Assembly: GCF_019216885.1 (NCBI RefSeq)
Contig: NZ_JAAQRC020000001.1
Location: 4,002,001 to 4,066,000 of the forward strand
DNA length: 64,000 nt
Source of the DNA: Methylobacterium sp. SyP6R
Lineage (GTDB): Bacteria > Pseudomonadota > Alphaproteobacteria > Rhizobiales > Beijerinckiaceae
Direction of reading: 5' to 3'
Below, in pieces: positions 45,815 through 53,766 of this stretch. The translations under genes were made by a program, and so were the position numbers. Every line of letters starts with the position of its first letter. Position 1 is the stretch's first letter. The notes beneath the pieces are model-generated. The model had not been told where the DNA came from, made no database searches, and saw only the letters and a list, made by a program, of their open reading frames with translations.

Positions 45815-46164
45815 GCACCGGATCGTGTCGGGGCCTGCCCTGACCGGCCCGGCCGCTTCGACGAGCTGGTCTACGTGCCGGTGCCGACCATCGCCCGGCG
45901 CCGCCACATCCTCGGCATCCACACCCGCGCCATGCCGCTTTCCGACGATGTCGACTTCGACGGGCCGGCCTGATCGCCTTGCGCGAGAACCTGTCGAGCG
46001 AGCGGGTGACACAGGCGCATTTCGACGCGGCACTTCACGAAGCCCGGTCCCCGGTGACGCCCGAGATGGAGCAGGATTACGAGACGATGCTGCGCGCCCT
46101 CGAGCAGGAGGGCCCGCAGCGCCAGCCGATCGGCTTCGTGCCGCGCAGGCAGGCGGCGGAATAG
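45815..46164 (+). pseudogene. decayed CDC48/VCP-family AAA ATPase gene (C-terminal fragments)
   Basis: Three shifted pieces match the end of bacterial CDC48-type ATPases. The first is a damaged R-finger/SRH region (PALTGP then RPGRFDELVYVPVP), the second continues as RRRHILGIHTRAMPLSDDVDFDG, and the third, in another frame, reads AGLIALRENLSSERVTQAHFDAALHEARSPVTPEMEQDYE...RQPIGFVPRR. About 20-25 residues that normally join pieces two and three are deleted, and a stop codon (45971) lies in the first frame. The Walker motifs are absent. The gene is non-functional. Confidence 0.75.
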
Positions 46165-46289
46165 AGCCGTCCTGGCCGGGCTGGCCTGTGGCGCTTATGC
46201 ACCACGGGCCGGCCGGCGATTGTTTCCGCCCTGTTTTCGCCACAGCCCGGCGGCCAACCCGTTCGACGTTAACCGAACGGGAGGGGACG

Positions 46290-46889
46290 ATGACCCGTCA
46301 GACCGCGCCGCGGCGCTTCGCAAGATCGAGCTTCACGAGGTCGATCCTGGCGGCGACCGCACTCCTGGCCCTCGCCGTGCCGGCCCAGGCGATCGGCCTG
46401 CTCGACCGCGGGCCGATCGCCGACTTCCTGACGGTCTTCCGCCAGCAGGGCGTGCCGCGCCAGACCATCGGCTGGAACAGCCCCTACAAGCCCGGCACGG
46501 TGGTGATCTCGACCAGCCAGCGCCGGCTCTACTACATCCTGCCGAACCAGGAGGCGGTCCAGTACGGCGTCGGCGTCGGCCGCGAGGGCTTTTCCTGGTC
46601 CGGCACCAAGACCGTGACGATGAAGAAGGAATGGCCGGCCTGGCGCCCGCCGGAGCAGATGATCAAGCGCCGCCCCGACCTGCCGCGCTACATGGCCGGC
46701 GGCAACGACAACCCGCTCGGGGCGCGCGCGCTCTATCTCGGCTCGTCGCTCTACCGCATCCACGGCTCGAACGAGCCGGAGACCATCGGGGCGGCGGTGT
46801 CGTCGGGCTGCATCCGCATGACCAACCGGGACGTGATCGATCTCTACGACCGGGTGAAGGTGGGGACGAAGGTGGTGGTGCTGCCTTAA
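46290..46889 (+). CDS. L,D-transpeptidase (YkuD/ErfK family)
   Basis: A 199-residue periplasmic enzyme with a signal peptide (SILAATALLALAVPAQA). The YkuD domain shows VVISTSQRRLYYILPNQEAVQYGVGVGREGFSWSG, YRIHGSN and the catalytic SSGCIRM (Cys in the S-x-GC-x-R motif). It makes 3-3 peptidoglycan cross-links or attaches proteins to the wall; alphaproteobacteria have many copies. GGGAGGGG precedes the ATG. Upstream lies the CDC48 remnant. Confidence 0.93.
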   Translation: MTRQTAPRRFARSSFTRSILAATALLALAVPAQAIGLLDRGPIADFLTVFRQQGVPRQTIGWNSPYKPGTVVISTSQRRLYYILPNQEAVQYGVGVGREGFSWSGTKTVTMKKEWPAWRPPEQMIKRRPDLPRYMAGGNDNPLGARALYLGSSLYRIHGSNEPETIGAAVSSGCIRMTNRDVIDLYDRVKVGTKVVVLP

Positions 46890-46943
46890 AAGAATATTTT
46901 TCGGTCGCCTGCGCTCGGAGGGCCGGAAAAATCCTATCCTCTC

Positions 46944-47063
46944 ACCTCATCCTGAGGTGTTCGTCGATCGAAGATCGACTGACCTCGAAGGAGGGCTCCA
47001 GGAATCGCCGAGGCTTCTGGAGCCCTCCTTCGAGGCCGCTACGCGGCACCTCAGGATGAGGTT
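46944..47063. repeat. palindromic repeat family 1, full copy
   Basis: Outer arms ACCTCATCCTGAGGTG / CACCTCAGGATGAGGT and inner arms CCTCGAAGGAGGGCTCCAG / CTGGAGCCCTCCTTCGAGG. It is nearly the same length as the copy at 3916-4047 but with a different stem at the loop side (GCCGCTACGCGGC). It lies between the convergent L,D-transpeptidase and ProX genes. Confidence 0.85.
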
Positions 47064-47097
47064 GTGATTGGGAGGGAAGTGTTCACGGGCCCTGTGA

Positions 47098-47616
47098 TCA
47101 AACAGCCGCGTCCTCCGGCTCCGGCAGCGCCATCACCCGGGGCGGGTGCCCGGTCGCGTCGAGGAAGCGGATCAGGTCACCCGGCGCGACCGACGTGGTG
47201 GCGCCGTTGTGGAGCGGATGGAAATTGACCGGGTCGTGCGCCATCAGCCCGGCATCGAGGATCACCGAGACGGTGCCGTCGCGGTCGTTGATGAGCCCGA
47301 ACGGCGTCACCGAGCCGGGGCGCACGCCGAGCCGCTCGTAGAGCAGGTCGGCCGACCCGAAGGACAGCCGGCCGCGGGCGCCGAGCGGCCCGTGCAGGCG
47401 CTTGAGGTCGATCCGCGCCTCGGCTTCGGCGACGACGAGGAACAGCCGGCCGTTCTTGTCCTTGAGAAACAGGTTCTTCGAGTGCCCGCCCGGCATCCCG
47501 GCCTTGAGGTCGCGGGATTCCGCCACCGTGTGCACGGGGACGTGCTCCACGGTGGCGTGCGCGATCCCGAGGCCGTCGAGAAAGGCGAACAGCTCCTCCG
47601 GGGTCGCCGCACTCAT
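47098..47616 (-). CDS. prolyl-tRNA deacylase-like protein (ProX/YbaK fold)
   Basis: A 172-residue trans-editing domain of the INS superfamily, matching the PrdX/ProXp-ala group that hydrolyses Ala-tRNA(Pro). Signatures: HTVAESRDLKAGMPGGHSKNLFLKDKNGRLFLVVAEA and FGLINDRDGTVSVILDAGLM, with the catalytic Lys in HSKNLFLKD. It overlaps the threonine dehydratase gene by four bases (ATGA), so the two are translationally coupled. Confidence 0.9.
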   Translation of the reverse strand: MSAATPEELFAFLDGLGIAHATVEHVPVHTVAESRDLKAGMPGGHSKNLFLKDKNGRLFLVVAEAEARIDLKRLHGPLGARGRLSFGSADLLYERLGVRPGSVTPFGLINDRDGTVSVILDAGLMAHDPVNFHPLHNGATTSVAPGDLIRFLDATGHPPRVMALPEPEDAAV

Positions 47617-48569
47617 GCGGCGAGATGACGGGCGAGCGCCGCCGGGTCGACGTTGCCGCCCGACAGGATCACGCCGACGCGCTTGGCCCTAACCGGCACC
47701 GCGCCCTCGAAGGCCGCGGCCGCGGCGAGGCACCCGGTCGGCTCGACCACGAGCTTCATCCGCTCGACGAAGAACCGCATGGCGGAAACGAGCTGCGCAT
47801 CCGTCGCCGTCACGATGCCGGCGGCCTCGCGCCGGATGATCGGGAAGGTGTGCCGGCCGAGATGCGTCGTCAGTGCTCCATCGGCGATCGAGACCGGGAC
47901 CGGGATGCGCACCACCTCGCCCTTGGCGAGCGATTGCTGGCCGTCATTGCCGGCCTCGGGCTCGACGCCCCAGATCTCGACCTCCGGCGACAGGGCCCGG
48001 GCCGCGAGGCACGAACCGGCGAGCAAGCCGCCGCCGCCGAGGCAGACGAGCAGGACGTCGAGGGGGCCGACCTCCTCGATCAGCTCCTTCACGGCGGTGC
48101 CCTGGCCGGCGATCACGTCCGGGTGGTCGTAAGGCGGGATCACCGACAGGCCGCGCGCCTCGGCGAGGCGCCGGCTGACCTCCTCGCGGTCCTCCTTGTA
48201 GCGGTCGTACACCACGATCTCGGCGCCGTAGCCGCGGGTGGCCGCGACCTTGATGGCGGGAGCGTCGTGCGGCATCACGATCACGGTCGGCACGCCCTGG
48301 AGCGCGCCCGCATACGCGATCGCCTGGGCGTGGTTGCCCGACGAGAAGGCCAGCACCCCGCGGCTGCGCTGCTCGGGCGAGAGCGCCGCGATGGCGTTGC
48401 AGGCGCCCCGGAACTTGAAGGCGCCGGCCCGCTGCAGCGGCTCGGCCTTGAAGAACAGGGTGGCGCCGGTCCGCGCATCCGCCGTGCGGGAGGTGAGCAC
48501 CGGAGTGCGGTGGGCGATGCCCTCGATGCGGCCGGCAGCGGCCTCGACATCGGCGAAAGTGACGCTCAT
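47613..48569 (-). CDS. threonine/serine dehydratase (PLP-dependent)
   Basis: A 318-residue fold type II PLP enzyme. The Schiff-base lysine is in GAFKFRGA (Lys52), FSSGNHAQAIAYA binds the PLP and substrate, and CLGGGGLLAG (around 178-184) holds the phosphate. It converts threonine to 2-oxobutyrate or serine to pyruvate. There is no C-terminal ACT domain, so it is the short catabolic or racemase-like form rather than biosynthetic IlvA; a serine or 3-hydroxyaspartate activity is possible. It lies between an enoyl-CoA hydratase (1-base gap) and ProX. Confidence 0.88.
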   Translation of the reverse strand: MSVTFADVEAAAGRIEGIAHRTPVLTSRTADARTGATLFFKAEPLQRAGAFKFRGACNAIAALSPEQRSRGVLAFSSGNHAQAIAYAGALQGVPTVIVMPHDAPAIKVAATRGYGAEIVVYDRYKEDREEVSRRLAEARGLSVIPPYDHPDVIAGQGTAVKELIEEVGPLDVLLVCLGGGGLLAGSCLAARALSPEVEIWGVEPEAGNDGQQSLAKGEVVRIPVPVSIADGALTTHLGRHTFPIIRREAAGIVTATDAQLVSAMRFFVERMKLVVEPTGCLAAAAAFEGAVPVRAKRVGVILSGGNVDPAALARHLAA

Positions 48570-48570
48570 G

Positions 48571-49344
48571 TCAGCGATTCTCGAAGTTGGGCTTACGCTT
48601 CTCGACGAAGGCCTTCATGCCTTCCTTCTGGTCGTGGGTGGCAAACAGCCCGTAGAAGACCCGGCGCTCGTAGCGGATGCCCTCGGTGAGCGTGGTCTCG
48701 AAGGCGCGGTCGATGCTCTCCTTGGCCACCATCACGGCGGGCAGCGACATCGACGCGATGGTCTCGGCCGCCTTCATGGCCTCGGCCATGAGATCGGCCG
48801 CCGGCACGACGCGGGCGACGAGGCCGGAGCGCTCGGCCTCCGCCGCATCCATCATCCGGCCGGTGAGGCAGAGTTCCATCGCCTTGGCCTTGCCGACCGC
48901 GCGGGTCAGGCGCTGGGTGCCGCCGGCGCCCGGGATGACGCCGAGCTTGATCTCGGGCTGGCCGAACTTGGCATTGTCGGCGGCGAGGATGAAGTCGCAC
49001 ATCAGCGCCAGCTCGCAGCCGCCGCCGAGCGCGTAGCCCGCGACCGCGGCGATGATCGGCTTGCGGCGCCGGCCGACCTTGTCCCACTCGCCGAACGGAT
49101 CGGCCATGTAGAATTCGGGATGGGTGCGGTCCTGCATCTCGCGGATGTCGGCGCCGGCGGCGAACGCCTTCTCCGAGCCGGTGATGACGATGCAGCCGAT
49201 GCCGTCGTCGCGCTCATAGCCGTCCAGCGCGTGGTTCAGCTCGGCGATCAGCGCATTGCACAGCGCGTTCAGCGCCGCCGGACGGTGCAGGGTGACGAGC
49301 GCCACCCGCCCGCGCGTCTCGACCCGGATGTTTTCGTAAGCCAC
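48571..49344 (-). CDS. enoyl-CoA hydratase
   Basis: A 257-residue crotonase hydrating trans-2-enoyl-CoA. The oxyanion hole segments [11 protein letters not shown] and [16 protein letters not shown] and the catalytic glutamates (in GGGCELAL and [21 protein letters not shown]) are present. It starts with GTG, preceded by a strong GGGAG 6 bases away. It is the first gene of a three-gene unit with the dehydratase and ProX. The substrate range is unknown, probably short-chain. Confidence 0.93.
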   Translation of the reverse strand: MAYENIRVETRGRVALVTLHRPAALNALCNALIAELNHALDGYERDDGIGCIVITGSEKAFAAGADIREMQDRTHPEFYMADPFGEWDKVGRRRKPIIAAVAGYALGGGCELALMCDFILAADNAKFGQPEIKLGVIPGAGGTQRLTRAVGKAKAMELCLTGRMMDAAEAERSGLVARVVPAADLMAEAMKAAETIASMSLPAVMVAKESIDRAFETTLTEGIRYERRVFYGLFATHDQKEGMKAFVEKRKPNFENR

Positions 49345-49630
49345 GGCGTTCTCCCGATCGTCTCTCCCGCTTGGCTAGGGGAGGGCGAAGCGGGGCGCAA
49401 GCGGCTCGGCGGGAGGGCAGGGCTGCCGGGGGATATCCCCCGTCTCCTCACCCTCGACGTCGTCCCGGGGCCGCGCAGCGGAACCCGGGATCCATATCCG
49501 CCGACGATTCAGGATGAAGCGGAACGGGATACGCCTCGTTCTGCACCGCCAGCGGTGATTGATACCGGGCTCTCGCCTGCGGCGAGCCCCGGGACGACAT
49601 CGAGGGTGTCGGGTCCGTGGGAGAAAACGT

Positions 49631-50371
49631 TCACGCCGGCGGCGGCGGATCCGGGGCCTCCACCACCTCCTGCCTCTGAAGCTGGAGGGCGACGAACCAG
49701 CACAGGGATGCCCAGGCGGCGCCGATGCACCAGCCGGCGAGTACGTCGCTCGGCCAGTGCACCCCGAGATAGATCCGGCTGATGCCGACCAGCAGCGTGG
49801 TGACGACGCCGAGCCCCATCACGAAGGCCTTGACCTTGCGCGAGCGCTCGACCCGGGCGAGCAGGATCGCGAGCGTCAGGTAGGCGATGGCCGACAGCAT
49901 GGCGTGGCCGCTCGGGAAGCTCGCCGTGAAGGTCTCCATGCCGTGCGGCACCAGCTCCGGCCGCGGGCGATGGAAGAACAGCTTGAGTCCCGTCGACAGG
50001 ATCTCGCCGCCGCCCACCGCCACCGCGACGAACAGGGCGGCGCGCCGCCGGGCCGTGATGGCGAGGTACAGAATCACGCAGGCCGTGACGTAGACGATGC
50101 CGAACACGCTGCCGAAGGCGGTGATGTCCCGCATCGTCTCGGGCAGCCAGGACGGGCCGATCGGCTGGGCGAGATCGCCCGGCACCCGGAGCGCCAGCAG
50201 GAGGCGATCGTCGAAGCCGAACGAGCCGCCCTCGCGGATCTCGTCGGCGAGCTTGAAGAAGCCGAAGCCGAACAGGCTGACGGCGAGCAGCGAGGCGAGC
50301 GGCCCGATCTCGTTGAGGCGGAAGCGCAGCCACATCGCCGTGGCGTGGCGCCGGAACGGAATCGCGACCAT
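49631..50371 (-). CDS. PAP2-family phosphatase
   Basis: A 246-residue membrane protein with six hydrophobic helices and the three PAP2 motifs: KLFFHRPRPE, PSGHAM and SRIYLGVHWPSD. It probably dephosphorylates a lipid phosphate or undecaprenyl diphosphate on the periplasmic side. The ATG at 50371 overlaps the stop of the preceding 2H phosphoesterase gene (TGATG), which decides this start over a longer frame to 50410. Confidence 0.9.
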   Translation of the reverse strand: MVAIPFRRHATAMWLRFRLNEIGPLASLLAVSLFGFGFFKLADEIREGGSFGFDDRLLLALRVPGDLAQPIGPSWLPETMRDITAFGSVFGIVYVTACVILYLAITARRRAALFVAVAVGGGEILSTGLKLFFHRPRPELVPHGMETFTASFPSGHAMLSAIAYLTLAILLARVERSRKVKAFVMGLGVVTTLLVGISRIYLGVHWPSDVLAGWCIGAAWASLCWFVALQLQRQEVVEAPDPPPPA

Positions 50372-50883
50372 CAGGCGCCCCCGCACGGAAACCGGCCGCG
50401 GGCCTCCCACGGCCCACCGAGATAGCGCCAGAGCAGGAGCCCGGTGCCGGTGATCTCCCGGGGCACGAAACCGGCCTCCAGTTCGCGGTGCAGGGCGCGT
50501 GCCTCCTCGGGCGCGACCTTGTTCTGCACCGTGACGTGGGGCCGGTAGCCCTGCCGGTCCTGCGGCGTCAGCCAGTGTTCGAACGTGGCGGCGAGCCGCC
50601 CGCGCAAGCGCGACAGGCGCGGGGATTCGAGGGCATAGGCGACGCCGCGGCCGATGAAGCGCAGGGATGCGACCTGGACCGGGATCGGGCCCTCCGCCCG
50701 CATCTCCGCGGCCAGGGTCTCGACGATGCCGCGCTCCTCCTCGCCGGGCAGGTGATGGAAGAGCGTGACATGGGCCGGAATCTTGTTGAGGGCGGCCGGA
50801 AAGTGGCGGCGGCGCTCGCCGTCGAACTCCGCGAAGGCGGCCTCGTCGAGCTCCAGGGTGAGGATCAGGGGGTGTTGCGTCAT
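50371..50883 (-). CDS. 2'-5' RNA ligase family (2H phosphoesterase)
   Basis: A 170-residue LigT-like protein with the two H-x-T motifs of the 2H superfamily: AHVTLFHH (His38, Thr40) and PHVTVQNK (His116, Thr118). Such enzymes hydrolyse or form 2',5'-phosphodiester bonds or cyclic phosphates in RNA metabolism. The start is ATG 50883; the frame is open much further upstream, but that part has no family similarity and is antisense to another gene. Coupled to the PAP2 gene. Confidence 0.88.
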   Translation of the reverse strand: MTQHPLILTLELDEAAFAEFDGERRRHFPAALNKIPAHVTLFHHLPGEEERGIVETLAAEMRAEGPIPVQVASLRFIGRGVAYALESPRLSRLRGRLAATFEHWLTPQDRQGYRPHVTVQNKVAPEEARALHRELEAGFVPREITGTGLLLWRYLGGPWEARGRFPCGGA

Positions 50884-50982
50884 CCTCCCGGCGAAATGGC
50901 GCGCGGGACCGGAATGGCCAGGGCGGAACGGCCAGGATCGGCGGCGCTGTTCAGCTCGGGCACTTCCCGCTACACGCCCCGC

Positions 50983-51918
50983 ATGCGCGACAGCACCGAC
51001 ATGGTCCATCTCGGCCGGGACGGATGGCTCTTCCTGACCGGCGGCACCAACCGGGTGCGGCAGCAATACCGGGCGAGCCTGCCCGTCGCCTGGCGGCTGT
51101 GGCGCTGGCGCCGGCTGATCGAGGCCCGCACGGCGAAGGCGGCCTCCCTGGGCCTGCGCGCCTTCCACGTCGTGGTGCCGGAGAAGCTGAGCGTCTACGA
51201 CGACCGCCTCGACGGGCTCGCCCTCGACCCCGCCCTGTCGCCGGCCCGCCGCCTCGGCGCGCGCCTCGCCCGCTCGCCCGCCGCGCGGGCCTGGATCGAC
51301 CTCGTCGGGCCGTTGCGGGCGGCGCGCGACGCCGAGCCGCCGCTTTACCTGCGCACCGACACCCATTGGAGCCAGGAGGGCTGCCGCCTCGCCTACGGGG
51401 AGATCATGCGGGCGCTCGGCGCCGTGCCGCCGCCGGACCTCGCGAGCCGGCCGTTCCACGACCATGACGGCGTGCGCGACCTCGGCGGCAAGCTCGATCC
51501 GCCCCGGCGCGAGACGATGCGGGTCTACGAGATGCAGCGCGACGCCGTGCGGATCTTCGCCAACCCGCTGGTCGAGGGCCACGAGGCGCGCGGCACCGCC
51601 GCCGACCTCCATGTCGGCGCCCACGTGGTCTTCCGCAACGACAGCCCGGCCGCCGATCCGCGCACGCTGATGCTGTTCGGCGATTCCTGCTCGCATTTCC
51701 ACCCGATCTTCCTGACCGGGCTGCTGGCCGAGAGCTTTCGCGAGCTGCACTTCGTCTGGTCGTCGAATCTCGACTGGGATTACGTCGCACGGGTGCGCCC
51801 GCACCTGCTGCTGGTCGAGGTGGCGGAACGCTTCCTCGCCCGGGTGCCGACCGATCGGTTCGACGTCGAGGCGGAGGGCGCGCGGGCGCTCCCCTCCCGG
51901 GACGGGGCCGGGATCTGA
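50983..51918 (+). CDS. AlgX/AlgJ-like SGNH acyltransferase-type protein
   Basis: About 311 residues with features of the alginate O-acetyltransferase (AlgX/AlgJ) SGNH-hydrolase-like domain: VHLGRDGWLFLTGGTN near the start, FHVVVPEKLSVYDDRL, YLRTDTHWSQEGCRLAYGEIM (Asp-Thr-His catalytic region) and LMLFGDSCSHF (nucleophile Ser). This type adds acetyl groups to exported polysaccharides. No signal peptide is visible and no algI-like MBOAT gene is near, so the acceptor is unknown. The start is uncertain: ATG codons at 50896, 50983 and 51001 are in frame, none with a good ribosome binding site. Confidence 0.75.
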   Translation: MRDSTDMVHLGRDGWLFLTGGTNRVRQQYRASLPVAWRLWRWRRLIEARTAKAASLGLRAFHVVVPEKLSVYDDRLDGLALDPALSPARRLGARLARSPAARAWIDLVGPLRAARDAEPPLYLRTDTHWSQEGCRLAYGEIMRALGAVPPPDLASRPFHDHDGVRDLGGKLDPPRRETMRVYEMQRDAVRIFANPLVEGHEARGTAADLHVGAHVVFRNDSPAADPRTLMLFGDSCSHFHPIFLTGLLAESFRELHFVWSSNLDWDYVARVRPHLLLVEVAERFLARVPTDRFDVEAEGARALPSRDGAGI

Positions 51919-51980
51919 GCGACGGCCATTGCGGCGCGGGGCGGCCGCCCCACCTTCGGGCGGATGGCGAGGAGGGTGCG

Positions 51981-52958
51981 ATGGGGCTTCTGGTCGACGG
52001 CGTCTGGCACGACCAATGGTACGACACCAAGGAGACCGGCGGGCGCTTTGTGCGCAAGGATGCGGCCTACCGCAACTGGGTGACGCCGGACGGTGCGCCC
52101 GGCCCGAGCGGGGAGGGCGGGTTCCCGGCGGAACCCGGGCGCTACCACCTCTACGTCTCGCTCGCCTGCCCCTGGGCCCACCGTACCCTGATCGTGCGGG
52201 CCCTCAAGGGGCTCGAGGACGCGATTTCGGTCTCGGTGGTCGATCCGCATATGGGCGCCGAGGGCTGGGTGTTCGGCGACAGCCCGGGCGCGGGGCCCGA
52301 CACGGTCAACGGCGCGACCCGGCTCTACGAGGTCTACCTGAAGGCCGACCCGCACTATACCGGCCGGGTCACCGTGCCGGTCCTTTGGGACAAGGTCCGG
52401 GGCACGATCGTGTCGAACGAATCGGCCGAGATCGTCCGGATGCTGAACGGCGCCTTCGGCGGTGCCGGCCCCGACCTCTACCCGGAGGATCTGGCGCCGG
52501 AGATCGACGCCCTGAACGCGCGGGTCTACGACCGGGTCAATAACGGCGTCTACAAGGCCGGCTTCGCGACCCGGCAGGACGCCTACGAGGAGGCGGTGAC
52601 GGCGCTCTTCGAGGAACTCGACGCGCTTGACGCCCGTCTCGACCGCTCGCGCTACCTGATGGGCGACCGGCTGACCGAGGCCGATATCAGGCTGTTCACC
52701 ACGCTGGTGCGGTTCGATCCGGTCTATGTCGGGCACTTCAAGTGCAACCTGCGCCGGATCGCCGACTACCCGAACCTCGCGCCCTACACGCGCGACCTCT
52801 ACCAGACCCCCGGCATCGCCCCGACGGTGAACCTGACCCACATCAAGCGGCACTATTACGAGAGCCACCCGACCATCAACCCGACCGGGATCGTGCCGGT
52901 GGGCCCGGTGCTGGATTACGACGCGCCGCATGGGCGGGCGGAGCGGTTCGAGGCCTGA
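51981..52958 (+). CDS. glutathionyl-hydroquinone reductase (Xi-class GST, YqjG-like)
   Basis: A 325-residue Xi-class glutathione transferase that reduces glutathionyl-hydroquinones to hydroquinones. The nucleophile is Cys63 in SLACPWAHRT, matching the C-P-W-A motif of E. coli YqjG. The C-terminal half has LMGDRLTEADIRLFTTLVRFDPVYVGHFKCN and the conserved HIKRHYYESHPTINPTGIVPVGP end. GGAGG precedes the ATG. Its phenol/quinone substrates could include products of the tyrosinase encoded 10 kb away, but that is only a thought. Confidence 0.94.
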   Translation: MGLLVDGVWHDQWYDTKETGGRFVRKDAAYRNWVTPDGAPGPSGEGGFPAEPGRYHLYVSLACPWAHRTLIVRALKGLEDAISVSVVDPHMGAEGWVFGDSPGAGPDTVNGATRLYEVYLKADPHYTGRVTVPVLWDKVRGTIVSNESAEIVRMLNGAFGGAGPDLYPEDLAPEIDALNARVYDRVNNGVYKAGFATRQDAYEEAVTALFEELDALDARLDRSRYLMGDRLTEADIRLFTTLVRFDPVYVGHFKCNLRRIADYPNLAPYTRDLYQTPGIAPTVNLTHIKRHYYESHPTINPTGIVPVGPVLDYDAPHGRAERFEA

Positions 52959-52975
52959 CCGGCGGCCACGCAGGA

Positions 52976-53735
52976 ACCCTCCCCCCTCTGCGCAGGGCTG
53001 TCCGGGGAAAGACGAGGCGCAGGAAATTCCCTCTCCCCGCGGGCGGCTAGCGGATTCACACTTCTCGCCAGAGAGCTAACCCCCTGTAAAGGTGCGCGCT
53101 TTCCCCTCCCCCTTGTGGGGAGGGGTTAGGGGTGGGGGTGGTGCCGCGTAAAGCTCAGCGGTCTATCCGGCACCACCCCCACCTCCGGCTCCTCCCCACA
53201 AGGGGGAGGAGAGGCGCGCTACCTTCAAAGGGAGAAGCGCTCAAACCGAGATGTGTGAACATGCTAGCCGCGGGCGGGGAGAGGCTTTCGTCCCCCTTGT
53301 CGGGGACGAAAGGAGCGGAGGCGAAAGCCGCAGCGAGGGTGAGGGGGTGTTTCCGGATGAGGCTCCTTCGGAAACACCCCCTCACCCTCGCCCTTCGGGC
53401 TTCCTGAGCCCCTTCGGAGCTCAGGCCTCTCCCCGCAACGAAGTCGGGCTTGCCCGACTTCGTCCGTCGCTTGCAGATCCCGGGCAAGCCCGGGATCTGT
53501 CGGGGAGAGGGGAAACCCGCGCTTTTTTCTTTCCCCGGACAGCCCTGCCCTCTGCGGGGGAGGGTGCCCGGCTGCGAGTGCGAAGCACTCGTGCGCCGGG
53601 CGGGAGAGGGGAACCACGGTTCCGGACAAGACTGAACCGTTCTGAAGAGCGCCCCCTGGATCAGCGTCGCGCTGCCCCTCTCCCGGTCCCTGCTGACGCA
53701 GGGACCAACCTCCCCCGCAAAGGGGGGAGGGTTAC
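52976..53735. repeat. cluster of nested palindromic repeats
   Basis: Nearly 800 bases without a gene, made of several palindromic units. The outermost inverted pair, AGGGCTGTCCGGGGAAAGA (52994-53012) and its complement (53528-53546), encloses a CTCTCCCCGC...GCGGGGAGAG unit, which itself contains the GCTAGC-flanked insert at 53052-53262. A pair around GTGAGGGGGTGTTTCCG is at 53337-53395, and CGGGCAAGCCCGGGATC repeats are near 53480. 53631-53735 belongs to repeat family 2. It lies between a plus-strand GST gene and a minus-strand gene. Confidence 0.75.
53046..53268. mobile_element. MITE-like insert flanked by GCTAGC, inside another repeat
   Basis: Direct repeats GCTAGC (53046-53051 and 53263-53268) flank 211 bases. 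Its ends show short inverted similarity (TTCACAC / GTGTGAA), and the interior is one long inverted repeat (CCCCTCCCCCTTGTGGGGAGG ... CCTCCCCACAAGGGGGAGG; GGGTGGTGCCG / CGGCACCACCC). Removing it and one GCTAGC rejoins a CCTCTCCCCGCGGGCGG / CCGCGGGCGGGGAGAGG palindrome. Confidence 0.6.
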
Positions 53736-53766
53736 CCGTGGCGACTGTCGCAGCCGCATCGAAAGA

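Noticed and set aside
52976-53735. A CRISPR array, because many short repeats occur close together.
   Set aside because: The repeats are inverted and nested rather than direct with regular spacing, and no cas gene is present.
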